DNA of 34,274 bases from the NCBI GenBank assembly GCA_016215555.1, contig JACRJC010000030.1, forward strand, positions 1 to 34,274. The letters are read 5' to 3'. A model generated the notes under the pieces. It saw only the letters and a program-made list of their open reading frames with translations. It did no database searches and was not told the DNA's origin. The translations under genes were made by a program, and so were the position numbers. How positions within the stretch are numbered: position 1 is the stretch's first letter; every line of letters begins with the position of its first letter. The DNA is from Rhodospirillales bacterium. GTDB taxonomy: Bacteria; Pseudomonadota; Alphaproteobacteria; Rhodospirillales; WMHbin7. This document shows positions 1 to 9,100 of the stretch, piece after piece.

Positions 1-1
1 A

Positions 2-1321
2 ACATCGCTTCGCTTGCCGAAAGAGGTGATCGAGGCCGATCTGGACAGCAAGGTCAGGCAACATATGGATCAGGCCCGCAAGGAAATCGGCGCCGAGGCC
101 TGGAATAAGCTGACCGACGGCCAAAAGACCGCCATCACCGATGTCCACTATGCCAAGGGAAACATTGTAACGTTTACCAAACTTAAGAAGCATGCGCAGT
201 CGGGAAATGCCGAAGAAATGGCCCGAGAAATCGGCATTAAAAGTGGTGAAAATTCCTCCAACAATCCCATCCGCAACTGGGATCGCGAACGGCGCAACCA
301 CGCGGCCATTCTGGGCATCGATCCCGACGGCAGCGAGGCCTGGAAGGGGACGGCGGAAAAATATCAACGTGAAGAGAATCTGCCTGATACGTACCGCCAG
401 CATCTGCCGACGCCGCAACCCACCGAGCCACCGCAGGAAGCCGAACCGACGCCGCAGCCGCAGCCGCAGCCGCAGCCGCAGCAAGAGAAACAATCCGACC
501 TCGGCGCCGACGGCCAGGCCTTCCTGGAGCGCATCCGCCAGCCCAATGCCCGGCCTGCGCTCGACATCGCCGCCAAGGATCCGCTGCATTGGACCAAGGA
601 CGAGGTGGACACCGTGATCCAGGATTATCAGCGTTACCGGCGTCCGGAATCCTTGAACGAATGGCTGCGCGATCAGGCCAGCGAGCATTTCAAATCGCGC
701 TACGGCGATGTCGAGATGATCCGCGATCTGTCGGGCCGGATGGTCGAGCGCACCCCGCCCATCGCCACCCAACCCAACATGCCCGTGCCAGATCTTCGCG
801 CGGCGCAAAGGAATCTCGAAGCCTTGAGCAAACGCTTTGCTCACATCTTCGACGCCGATGGCCAAAGCGGCGCCACCAAATCGATGCAGCAGGGGCTCAA
901 TCTTCTCAATCGCGACAAGATGCCGCGCTTGAAGGAAGATGGCGACTGGGGCCCGATCACCGATTTCAGCTTCAAGAAAAGCCTGGCCAGCCAAGGTGCT
1001 GCGAAGATGGACGAAGGGTTCGCGCTGGGTCGCCTGCAGAGCCTGGCCGAGAAACCGCAGCAGCCCGAAGACCTGGCCAAGCGGACGCAGAATATCTTAG
1101 GTCCGCTTTACGGCAGCCAGGAACAGGGCGACGACCATGCCCTGGCCTTGCAGGCGGGACTGAACCGGATCGGACCCAAATATCAGGACGATTGGCAGCC
1201 CTTGAAGTTGGACGGCGAGATCGGCCCCAAGACGGCCAGCGCCTTCAACAGCCTTGCCGGAAGCGCCGGCCCGATGGCGCTCAGCGAAGGTATCGGCAGC
1301 GTTCTGGGATGGCTGGAATAG
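2..1321 (+). CDS. lysozyme-like protein with C-terminal peptidoglycan-binding repeats (5' partial)
   Basis: The frame is open to the left edge of the window with no stop, so the gene starts upstream; a TTG at 14 is only an internal possibility. The first ~100 visible residues (LTDGQKTAITDVHY, then NWDRERRNHAAILG) resemble the C-terminal half of lysozyme/pesticin-like muramidases, where a late helix carries an N-x-R-R-x-x-E/A pattern; the catalytic Glu would lie off the window. A Pro/Gln-rich linker follows (PQ repeats near residue 150). The last 170 residues hold two copies of a peptidoglycan-binding-type motif with D-G-x-x-G-P-x-T (DGDWGPIT and DGEIGPKT). This suggests a cell-wall hydrolase or a wall-anchored protein. 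No signal peptide can be judged because the N-terminus is missing. The muramidase assignment is inference from weak similarity; the binding repeats are more secure. Confidence 0.6.
   Translation, partial: TSLRLPKEVIEADLDSKVRQHMDQARKEIGAEAWNKLTDGQKTAITDVHYAKGNIVTFTKLKKHAQSGNAEEMAREIGIKSGENSSNNPIRNWDRERRNHAAILGIDPDGSEAWKGTAEKYQREENLPDTYRQHLPTPQPTEPPQEAEPTPQPQPQPQPQQEKQSDLGADGQAFLERIRQPNARPALDIAAKDPLHWTKDEVDTVIQDYQRYRRPESLNEWLRDQASEHFKSRYGDVEMIRDLSGRMVERTPPIATQPNMPVPDLRAAQRNLEALSKRFAHIFDADGQSGATKSMQQGLNLLNRDKMPRLKEDGDWGPITDFSFKKSLASQGAAKMDEGFALGRLQSLAEKPQQPEDLAKRTQNILGPLYGSQEQGDDHALALQAGLNRIGPKYQDDWQPLKLDGEIGPKTASAFNSLAGSAGPMALSEGIGSVLGWLE
452..481 (+). repeat. in-frame hexanucleotide tandem repeat (CCGCAG)x5
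   Basis: Five perfect copies of CCGCAG encode alternating Pro-Gln in the linker of the lysozyme-like protein. The unit is a multiple of three, so copy-number change would alter linker length without a frameshift. Confidence 0.9.
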
Positions 1322-1406
1322 CCGTCAGCGGTCAGCAGTCAGCCACCATTGAGGTGGCGGCCAAGCCTTGCAAAGCAAGGCGCCCGGCGAGGGACAAAAC
1401 AACGCA

Positions 1407-1434
1407 AAACGGCCCCGTAAAACCGGGGCCGTTT
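1407..1434. terminator. bidirectional rho-independent terminator
   Basis: An 11-bp perfect stem (AAACGGCCCCG / CGGGGCCGTTT) with a 6-nt loop lies between the converging lysozyme-like and OmpA-family genes. On the plus strand it is followed by TTTCTTTTG; on the minus strand it is followed by a T-rich run (TTTTGCGTTGTTTTG). It probably ends both transcripts. Confidence 0.85.
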
Positions 1435-1461
1435 CTTTTGACTGCGTAGAGGAAACGCGCC

Positions 1462-2538
1462 TTACGGCAGCACGATCTCGACGCGGCGGTTCTGCGGCTC
1501 GCGCACGCCATCGGGCGTCGGAACCAGAGGCTGCTCTTCGCCCTTGGCGGTCATGCCGATGGCCTTGTCGGACATGCCGAGCTTGACCATGGCGGCCTGC
1601 ACGGCCTTGGCGCGGCGCATCGACAACGCCATGTTGTACTTGTTCGAACCCGAGCGGTCGGCGTGGCCGGTCAGTTCAACCCGCGTCAGATTGCCGGCCT
1701 TGGCATAGGCCACGGCCTGCTCGATGATCTTCTGCGCTTCCGGGGTGATGTCCGACTTGTCGAAGTCGAAGAAGACCAGGAAGTTCTTGGGTTCCTTGGG
1801 CTTGACCGGAGCCGGGGCCGGAGCGGCCAGGGGCGCCGGGGCCGGAGCGGGCTGCGCCGCCGCCACCGGGACAGGAGCCGGCGCACCGAACTTGTAGGCA
1901 AAGCCCAGCATCAAGGCATGCGAACGATATTCGCCATCGACGCCGATGCCGGTTCCCGTCTTCAGGCTGGGATCGAGCGTGGCGAAATAGCGATAGTCAA
2001 GATTGGCGCGCCAGTTGTTGGTGATTTCCCAACCCAGACCGGCGATGCCCTGATAGGCGAACTGCACGTCGCTGTCATCGACGAAACCAGTGGCGCGGGA
2101 AACATTATCGACATTGATGCGCGCGGCGCCGATGCCGGCGCCCAAGTAAGGACGGACGGGGAAGTTGACCGGCATGTCCCACAGGCCGTTGATCATGCCG
2201 CTCAGGGCGCTGACATCGCCCGAAAGGCCGCCGACGCCGACCGTGGTGTTGCTGCCCGAGATCGAATCGGCGCCGTTGCGGCGATAGCCGAGTTCGATTT
2301 CCGTGCGCAGATTGCCCCAGCTGAAACGGCCGTAATCGTAGCCGACCGCGCCCAGCACGCCGAAACCATTGTCGAAATCGACATTGGCGTTGACGCCGCC
2401 GCCCGTGACATCGGCATCCTGCAAGATGGTGTAGCCGCCCATCAGGCCGGTATAGAAGCCGCTGCCCGACTGAGCCTGCGCCGTACCGGCAAAACCAACC
2501 ACCAAGGCCGCGCCCACCAGGGCCGTCGCAATACGCAT
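1462..2538 (-). CDS. OmpA-family outer-membrane beta-barrel porin
   Basis: 358 residues. An N-terminal signal peptide ends near AQA (residue ~22). An eight-stranded OMP beta-barrel domain follows to about residue 220 (GFYTGLMGGYTI... YKFGAP), then an Ala/Pro-rich periplasmic linker, then an OmpA C-terminal domain (about 250-358). That domain has FFDFDKSDI, the TGHADRSGS loop with the Asp that binds diaminopimelate, and a terminal NRRVEI with the matching Arg. The frame is open for 94 more codons upstream, but the ATG at 2538 starts a clean signal peptide and is preceded by AGGAAGGATCAGGACA, so the longer start is rejected. The role is structural: linking the outer membrane to peptidoglycan, and possibly a pore. 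Monocistronic, ended by the hairpin at 1407-1434. Confidence 0.92.
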   Translation of the reverse strand: MRIATALVGAALVVGFAGTAQAQSGSGFYTGLMGGYTILQDADVTGGGVNANVDFDNGFGVLGAVGYDYGRFSWGNLRTEIELGYRRNGADSISGSNTTVGVGGLSGDVSALSGMINGLWDMPVNFPVRPYLGAGIGAARINVDNVSRATGFVDDSDVQFAYQGIAGLGWEITNNWRANLDYRYFATLDPSLKTGTGIGVDGEYRSHALMLGFAYKFGAPAPVPVAAAQPAPAPAPLAAPAPAPVKPKEPKNFLVFFDFDKSDITPEAQKIIEQAVAYAKAGNLTRVELTGHADRSGSNKYNMALSMRRAKAVQAAMVKLGMSDKAIGMTAKGEEQPLVPTPDGVREPQNRRVEIVLP

Positions 2539-2934
2539 TGTCCTGATCCTTCCTACGTCAATATATCTGGTGCCTCTTCTACCAAATCTGGTCCCCTCTT
2601 CGCAACCGCACTGGCCCGAGAAAGCTTTGCGCCCGATCAAATCTGCCTGCCATGTGGCATTTTTATCACAGAATCTGCCGACAATTGGTCGCCGCCAGTA
2701 TTCGCAATTGAGAAAGCGATCAATATTGCTACGGGCTTTTACATATTTGCCGGGCATCCCTTGCGAGACGCGGTCCGCCAAACAAGAATCATTGTGAAAC
2801 CGCCCCATAAAATTGGGCAAATAGCTGGTAGGGGCTTGCCACCCTTTAAGACGGGCATTAACTTAACGTTAACGAACCAGCGCCAAAGCCCGCATTCGGC
2901 ATTCTTTTATTGTTCGTAAAACGGAGGACGATCC
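2539..2934. other. divergent intergenic region between OmpA-family gene and dctP
   Basis: About 396 bp, AT-richer than the surrounding genes. It must hold the promoters of both divergent genes. The only motif I can name is a CtrA-like box at 2858-2873. No RNA gene or convincing small ORF is seen; an open minus-strand frame across it is an upstream extension of the porin frame without a credible start. Confidence 0.6.
2858..2873 (+). promoter_or_regulatory. candidate CtrA box (TTAA-N7-TTAAC)
   Basis: TTAACTTAACGTTAAC matches the full alphaproteobacterial CtrA consensus TTAA-N7-TTAA, 62 bp before the dctP start. It also contains a TTAACGTTAA palindrome. A single match can be chance in an AT-rich spacer. 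Confidence 0.35.
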
Positions 2935-3981
2935 ATGCGATTCCACCTGAAATGCCTATCCCTTCTGGCCGGCGCCGCCGCCTTGATGGCCGCCCTTCCC
3001 GGCCAAGCCCTGGCCGCCGACCCCATCGTCATCAAATTCTCGCATGTCGTCGCCCCCAACACGCCCAAGGGCAAGGGCGCCGAATTCTTCAAGAAGCTGG
3101 CCGAGGAACGGACCAAGGGCGCCGTCAAGGTCGAGGTCTATCCCAACAGCCAGCTTTACAAGGACAAGGAAGAGATGGAGATGCTGCAACTGGGCGCCGT
3201 CCAGATGCTGGCGCCCAGCTTGGCCAAGTTCGGACCCTTGGGCGTCAAGGAATTCGAAGTCTTCGATCTGCCTTATATCCTGCCCTCGAAGGAAGCGCTG
3301 CGCTCCGTCACCGAAGGTCCGGTCGGCCAGGGACTTTTGAAGAAGCTGGAAGGCAAGGGCATCATCGGCCTCGGCTATTGGGACAACGGCTTCAAGGTCA
3401 TGAGCGCCAACAAACCCTTAAAGTCGCCCGCCGACTTCAAGGGCCAGAAGATGCGCATCCAATCCTCGAAGGTGCTGGAAGCCGAAATGAAGGCCTTGGG
3501 CGCGCTGCCGCAGGTGATGGCTTTCTCGGAAGTCTATCAGGCCCTGCAGACCGGCGTCGTCGATGGCACCGAGAACCCGCCTTCCAACATGTTCACCCAG
3601 AAGATGCATGAAGTGCAAAAGCACGCCACCCTCTCCAACCATGGCTATCTGGGCTATGCTGTGATTGTGAACAAGAAGTTCTGGGAAGGCTTGCCGGCCG
3701 ACATCCGGGCCATCCTGGAAGGGGCCATGAACGAAGCCACCCGCTACGCCAACGCCATCGCCGAAACCGAGAACGCGGAAGCGCTGGCGGCCATGAAGGC
3801 GTCGGGCAAGACCGAGTTCTACGAACTCTCCGCCGCCGAGAAGGACGCATGGCGCAAGGCCCTGCTGCCGGTGCATCAGGAAATGGAAGCCCGCGTCGGC
3901 AAGGATCTGCTGAAGGCCTTCTACGCCGAGGGCGAAAAAGCGTCCGCGACTGCCGCCGCCCCTGCCAAAAAGGTGAAGTAA
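2935..3981 (+). CDS. dctP: TRAP transporter solute-binding receptor, C4-dicarboxylate type (DctP)
   Basis: 348 residues with a signal peptide cleaved around ALAADP (residue 28). The mature protein is a DctP-family periplasmic receptor: IVIKFSHVVAPNTPKG at the start, the conserved carboxylate-binding Arg at about 174 in GQKMRIQSS, and FSEVYQALQTGVVDGTENPPSN. The overall sequence is close to the malate/succinate/fumarate receptors of Rhodobacter type. It captures the ligand in the periplasm and delivers it to DctQM. The start ATG has a GGAGG ribosome site 7 nt upstream. The C-terminus carries a short Ala/Lys tail. It is the first gene of a dctPQM operon; a strong hairpin follows it. C4-dicarboxylate specificity is inferred from family similarity. 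Confidence 0.93.
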   Translation: MRFHLKCLSLLAGAAALMAALPGQALAADPIVIKFSHVVAPNTPKGKGAEFFKKLAEERTKGAVKVEVYPNSQLYKDKEEMEMLQLGAVQMLAPSLAKFGPLGVKEFEVFDLPYILPSKEALRSVTEGPVGQGLLKKLEGKGIIGLGYWDNGFKVMSANKPLKSPADFKGQKMRIQSSKVLEAEMKALGALPQVMAFSEVYQALQTGVVDGTENPPSNMFTQKMHEVQKHATLSNHGYLGYAVIVNKKFWEGLPADIRAILEGAMNEATRYANAIAETENAEALAAMKASGKTEFYELSAAEKDAWRKALLPVHQEMEARVGKDLLKAFYAEGEKASATAAAPAKKVK

Positions 3982-3995
3982 ATAAGCATGACGCA

Positions 3996-4019
3996 GGGGG
4001 CGCCCGCCGGGGCGCCCCC
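3996..4019 (+). promoter_or_regulatory. intercistronic hairpin between dctP and dctQ
   Basis: A perfect 10-bp GC-only stem (GGGGGCGCCC / GGGCGCCCCC) with a 4-nt loop lies 15 nt after the dctP stop. There is no T-run directly after it, so it looks more like an mRNA-stabilising or partial-termination element that raises receptor over permease levels. Confidence 0.7.
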
Positions 4020-4048
4020 GAAGCCGTTTTAAGCCTGGGGAGCAAACC

Positions 4049-4729
4049 TTGCTGAGATTTCTCGATCATCTCGAGGAATGGCTGATCGCCTTCCTCATGG
4101 GAGCGGCGACCACCATCATTTTCCTGGCCGTCGTGCATCGCTACGCTTCCGGCGTTCCGCTCCTTTACGACGCCATGCAGATTTTCAACTTCGCCTGGGC
4201 GCAGGAATTGTGCATCTACATGTTCGTCTGGATGGCCAAGTTCGGCGCCGCCTATGGCGTGCGCACCGGCATCCATGTCGGCGTCGATGTGCTGATCAAC
4301 CGCCTGTCTCCCGCCATGCGCGGCAAATTCATCGTCTTCGGCCTTTTGTCCGGCGCCGTCTTCACCGGCATCATCGCCAGCCTGGGCGCCAGCTTCGTCT
4401 GGGAGAACGGCGCCCATTACAGCATCTTCACCAGCCTGGGCCTGGAGACCGGCGACCTTTACGAAGGCCCGATCACGCCCGACCTGGAATGGCCGACCTG
4501 GATCATCTACCTCGCCATTCCCCTGGGCTCGAGCCTGATGTGCTTTCGTTTCCTGCAGGTTTGCGTTTCCTTCATCCGCACCGGCGAATTGCCGCATCAC
4601 GACCATGGCCATGTCGATGGCATCGAGAAGGACGACGCGGGCAATGTAAAGGACGTCAACTGGTTCGAGATGGAAGACGGACTGCATCCCAAAGACCCTT
4701 CGCACGACTCCAAGAAGGGGGGCCGCTGA
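4049..4729 (+). CDS. dctQ: TRAP transporter small permease subunit DctQ
   Basis: 226 residues with four predicted membrane helices (around residues 10-30, 50-70, 93-115 and 150-172), as in DctQ proteins. WMAKFGAAYGVRTGIHVGVDVL in the second segment is typical of the family. The best start is TTG at 4049, with GGGGAG 6 nt upstream; no ATG lies at a suitable place. A hydrophilic C-terminal tail of about 45 residues rich in His and Asp (HHDHGHVDGIEKDD) extends beyond the core and is longer than usual. It ends 1 nt before dctM, so the two are translationally coupled. With DctM it forms the sodium-driven membrane unit. Confidence 0.9.
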   Translation: MLRFLDHLEEWLIAFLMGAATTIIFLAVVHRYASGVPLLYDAMQIFNFAWAQELCIYMFVWMAKFGAAYGVRTGIHVGVDVLINRLSPAMRGKFIVFGLLSGAVFTGIIASLGASFVWENGAHYSIFTSLGLETGDLYEGPITPDLEWPTWIIYLAIPLGSSLMCFRFLQVCVSFIRTGELPHHDHGHVDGIEKDDAGNVKDVNWFEMEDGLHPKDPSHDSKKGGR

Positions 4730-4730
4730 C

Positions 4731-6014
4731 ATGAACGCCGCCATCATCTTCGGCCTGTTGCTGGCTCTCATGCTGACCGGCATGCCCATCTCGATCTCGC
4801 TGGGCCTGACGGTTCTGACGTTCCTGTTCACCATGACCCATGTTCCCATCGAAGCCGTGGCGCTCAAGCTGTTCACCGGCATCGAGAAATTCGAGATCAT
4901 GGCCATTCCCTTCTTCATCCTGGCCGGCAACTTCTTGACGCACGGCGGCGTGGCCAGGCGCATGATCAATTTCGCCACCGCCATGATCGGCCATTGGCAC
5001 GGCGGATTGGGCCTGGCCGGCGTCATGGCCTGCGCCCTGTTCGCCGCCGTTTCCGGATCCAGCCCCGCCACCGTGGTCGCCATCGGCTCGATTCTGCTGC
5101 CGGCCATGGTCAAGCAAGGATTTCCGCAGCGTTTCGGCGCCGGCGTCATCACCACCTCGGGTGCCTTGGGCATCCTGATTCCGCCCTCGATCGTCATGGT
5201 CATGTATGCCGTGGCCACCAACACTTCGGTCGGGCAGTTGTTCATGGCAGGCGTCATTCCCGGCCTGATCCTGGCCACCATGCTGGGCCTGACCACCTTC
5301 TGGCGGGCCTGGAAGAACGATTATCCGCGCTGCCCCGAAGCCAGCCTCAAGGAAAAGCTGACCAGCTTCAAGGACGCCATCTGGGGTCTGGCCCTGATCA
5401 TCATCGTCATCGGCGGCATCTATACCGGCATCTTCACGCCGACCGAGGCGGCGGCCATGAGCGCCGTCTACGCCTTTCTCATCGCCATCTTCGTCTACAA
5501 GGACATGCCGCTCAGGCAGGTGCCGCAAATCCTGCTCAATTCGGCCAACATGTCGGCGATGCTGCTCTACATCATCACCAACGCCGTGCTGTTCTCGTTC
5601 GTGCTGGCCAACGAGAACATCCCGCACGCCATCGCCGACTGGATCGTCGAGAAGGATCTGGGAATCATCGCCTTCCTGCTGGTGGTGAACTTGCTGCTGC
5701 TGGCGGCCGGCAACTTCATGGAACCCAGCTCGATCGTCCTTATCATGGCCCCCATCCTGTTCCCCGTCGCCATGAAGCTGGGCATCGACCCCATCCATTT
5801 CGGCATCATGATGGTGGTCAATATGGAGGTCGGCATGTGCCACCCGCCGGTGGGCCTCAATCTTTACGTTGCGTCAGGCATCACCAAGATGGGCATCACT
5901 GAACTGACCATCGCCGTCATGCCCTGGCTGCTGACCATGCTGGCCTTCCTGATCATGATCACTTACATCCCGGAAATATCGCTCTGGCTGCCGAAATTCC
6001 TGGGCATGATGTAG
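4731..6014 (+). CDS. dctM: TRAP transporter large permease subunit DctM
   Basis: 427 residues, the usual DctM length, hydrophobic throughout with about 11-12 membrane segments. Family features include GMPISISLGL near the start, FFILAGNFLTHGGVARRM, SGSSPATVVAIGSILLPAM and GALGILIPPSIVMVMY in the first half, and the GIFTPTEAAAMSAVYAF and NMEVGMCHPPVGLNLYVA motifs in the second. It is the substrate channel, driven by sodium symport. The gene begins immediately after dctQ with a GGGGGG-type ribosome site inside the dctQ end. It is the last gene of the operon; no clear terminator is visible before the next gene. Confidence 0.95.
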   Translation: MNAAIIFGLLLALMLTGMPISISLGLTVLTFLFTMTHVPIEAVALKLFTGIEKFEIMAIPFFILAGNFLTHGGVARRMINFATAMIGHWHGGLGLAGVMACALFAAVSGSSPATVVAIGSILLPAMVKQGFPQRFGAGVITTSGALGILIPPSIVMVMYAVATNTSVGQLFMAGVIPGLILATMLGLTTFWRAWKNDYPRCPEASLKEKLTSFKDAIWGLALIIIVIGGIYTGIFTPTEAAAMSAVYAFLIAIFVYKDMPLRQVPQILLNSANMSAMLLYIITNAVLFSFVLANENIPHAIADWIVEKDLGIIAFLLVVNLLLLAAGNFMEPSSIVLIMAPILFPVAMKLGIDPIHFGIMMVVNMEVGMCHPPVGLNLYVASGITKMGITELTIAVMPWLLTMLAFLIMITYIPEISLWLPKFLGMM

Positions 6015-6105
6015 TTTAGAACAAGCAAAAGGAAGAGCTGACAGGCGCACCGGCCTTTGCTAGACTTCAACCACGGGGTGATTAAATAAGAGGGTTGGGA
6101 TTTGG

Positions 6106-9100
6106 ATGTCGGGGGATAGGAATGAAAAGTCTGCCAAAATAGAAGATAAAAAGGGCGGGCGGACAAAGGGCGGGGCCGGCCGCAAACCGGACAAGCCTTT
6201 CCTGGTCGGAATCGGCGCTTCGGCGGGCGGGCTCGAGGCCTTGGAGCGTTTTTTCAGTTCCTTGCCCCCCACCACCGGCATGGCCTTCGTGGTCATTCAG
6301 CATCTGTCGCCCGACCACAAAAGCATGATGGTCGATCTGTTGGCCAAGCGCACCAACATGGTGGTGACGCAGGCCGAGCACGGGCTTCGGGTTTCCGCCG
6401 ACACCATCTATGTCATTCCGCCCGGCAAGCTGATCACCATCGACCGCGGCGTGCTTTATCTAACGGCCAAAACCACGGCCGGCGTCACCCTGCCCATCGA
6501 CATTTTCCTGACCTCGCTGGCCAAGGACCAGGGCGCGCTGGCCATCGGCATCATCCTGTCCGGCACCGGCAGCGACGGCACCCGGGGCATTCGCGCCATT
6601 CATGAGCAGGGCGGCATGGTGGTGGTGCAAGACCCCCTGACCGCCCGCTTCGACGGCATGCCGCGCTCGGCCATCGAGACCGGCATCGTCGATGACGTGA
6701 TGATGCCCGAACGCATCTTCGAACGCCTGATGTCCTATGCCAGGCAGGTCAATTCGACGCTGGACATTTCCAGCCTGGAAGCCGAGGGCGACGCCCCCAC
6801 CGCCGGGCTTAGCCGCATCCTCAACATCTTGAATTCCCAGACCGGCACCGACTTCACCCACTACAAGAAGACCACGCTGATCCGCAGGATCGAACGGCGC
6901 ATGCACCTTAATCAGGTATCGAGCCACGAGGATTACGCCACCCTTCTGTCGGCCAACCGGCTGGAGGCCGAAAATCTCAAGCGCGAACTGTTGATTAGCG
7001 TCACCAACTTCTTTCGCGACACCGACGCCTTTAGCGAACTGAACAAGCAGGTCGTCACCGAATTGGTGCGCAAGAGCGACGACGGCGGCACCGTGCGCGC
7101 CTGGATCTGCGGTTGCGCCACCGGCGAGGAAGCCTATTCGCTGGCCATTTTGTTTTCGGAAGAAATGGAGCGGGTCCAAAAGTCGCTCGAGGTCAAGATT
7201 TTCGCCACCGACATCGACCGCAACGCCCTGGAAGTCGCGGGCGGCGGCACCTATTCCGAAAGCGTCATCTCGGAAATCGACGAGGCCAGGCGCAACCGCT
7301 TCTTTTCCAAGAACACTTCGACCTACAAGATCAAGCCCGACATCCGCCGCATGGTGGTTTTTGCGCCGCATAACGTCATCAAGGATCCGCCCTTCACCAA
7401 GCTGGACCTGGTCTGCTGCCGCAACCTGCTGATTTATTTCGAAGCCAATCTGCAGCAGGCCGTCTTGTCGCGCTTCCAGTTCGCCCTGAAGCAAAGCGGA
7501 TTCCTGTTCCTGGGTTCCAGCGAGACCCTGGGCCAGCAGGTCGCAGATTTCGAGCCGATCAGCGCCAAGCACCGCATCTACCGGCTGCTGCACGGGCGCT
7601 CGCTGCCGCTCTCCGAAGTCAGAAACGAAAACATCCGCAGCCCGGCCATGGCCAGAAGCTACGCCGCGCCGCCCGCCGACACGTCGCGGCGCGAGGAAAT
7701 GAAGGCCGTCGATGAAGGCACGCGCCACCTTCTGTCCAGCTATTGCCCGCCCTCGCTGCTGATCGACGAGAAGCAGGAAATCATCCATAATTTCGGCGGC
7801 GTCGAGCGCTATTTGCGCATCCCCGCCGGCGAAGCGTCGCTGGATGTCTGCCGTCATTTGCCCGCTTCAATCGGCACTCTGGTCGCGGCCACCCTGCACC
7901 GGGTCTTCCGCGAATGGAAGGAAATCTGCATCCAGCAGGTGGATCTCGACCGCGAAAGCCATGCCGAAGATGCGCCCAAGGAGTTGGTGCAACTGCGCTT
8001 CCGCCCGCTTAGCATGCCCAAGGGCGGCCAGCGCTTCGTGCTGATGCATTTCATCGCCAGCCCGCATGCCGGCGACATTCCTTCCGCCACCACCATCGAC
8101 ATCAATGTCGAAACCGAAGAGCGCATCAAGCTTCTCGAATCCGAACTGCAATCCTCGCGCGAGAACCAGCAGGCGGTCATCGAGGAGTTGGAGACGACGA
8201 ACGAGGAGCTGCAGGCCACCAACGAAGAATTGCTGGCTTCGAACGAGGAGCTGCAAAGCACCAACGAGGAGCTGCAGTCGGTCAACGAGGAACTGTACAC
8301 CGTCAATTCCGAGTTGAAGGAAAAGGTCGATGAGCTGACCAGCCTGAACAACGACCTCGACAACTTCATGCGCACGACCAAGATCGGCACCATCTTCATC
8401 GACGCCAAGGGTACGCTGCGCCGCTTCACCCCGGCCTCGACCGAGTTCGTCAATCTCATGGACCGCGACATCGGACGGCCCTTTTCCGACATTTCGACCA
8501 ATATCGACTATCCCGATTTCGACGCCGACATCGCCCGCGTCATCAAGGCCGGCGCGGAAATCGAGAAGCACATCGTCCATCCGGACGGCAAGGCCATTCA
8601 TGTCCGCGTCCTGCCCTATGCGACGGAAACCGGCGCCATCGGCGGCGCCGTCATCACTTTCGTCGACACCACCGATCTGACGCGGTCGCGCCTGCGCGTT
8701 CAGTCCTATATCGACTCGCTGCCTCACCACATCGCCGCCCTGGACAGGGACGGCAATATCCGGGCCGTCAACGCCGCCTGGAAGCGTTTCGGAGAGGAAT
8801 GCCATCTGCCCAAGGATTACGACTGGGTGGGCCGCAACTATCTGGAATCCTGCGCGCCGGCCGGCGGACCCATGGTCACCGACCATACCGACGGCGCGCG
8901 CGCCCCCGCCGGCTTGCGCCAAGTCATGGAGCGCAAGTCCAAGAGCTTCAGCCTGGAATACATCAACCGCGCCTCGGGCAAAAAGCGCTGGTTCCAGTTG
9001 AACGTTTCCCCGCTGCAGCCGGACGAGGGCGGCGTCATCGTCACCCATCACGAAATCACCCAGCGGGTGCTGAACGAGGCCCGCCTCAAACTCTCCGGGA

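Noticed and set aside
2539..2820. N-terminal extension of 94 codons on the OmpA-family porin
   Set aside because: The signal peptide and ribosome site fix the start at 2538.
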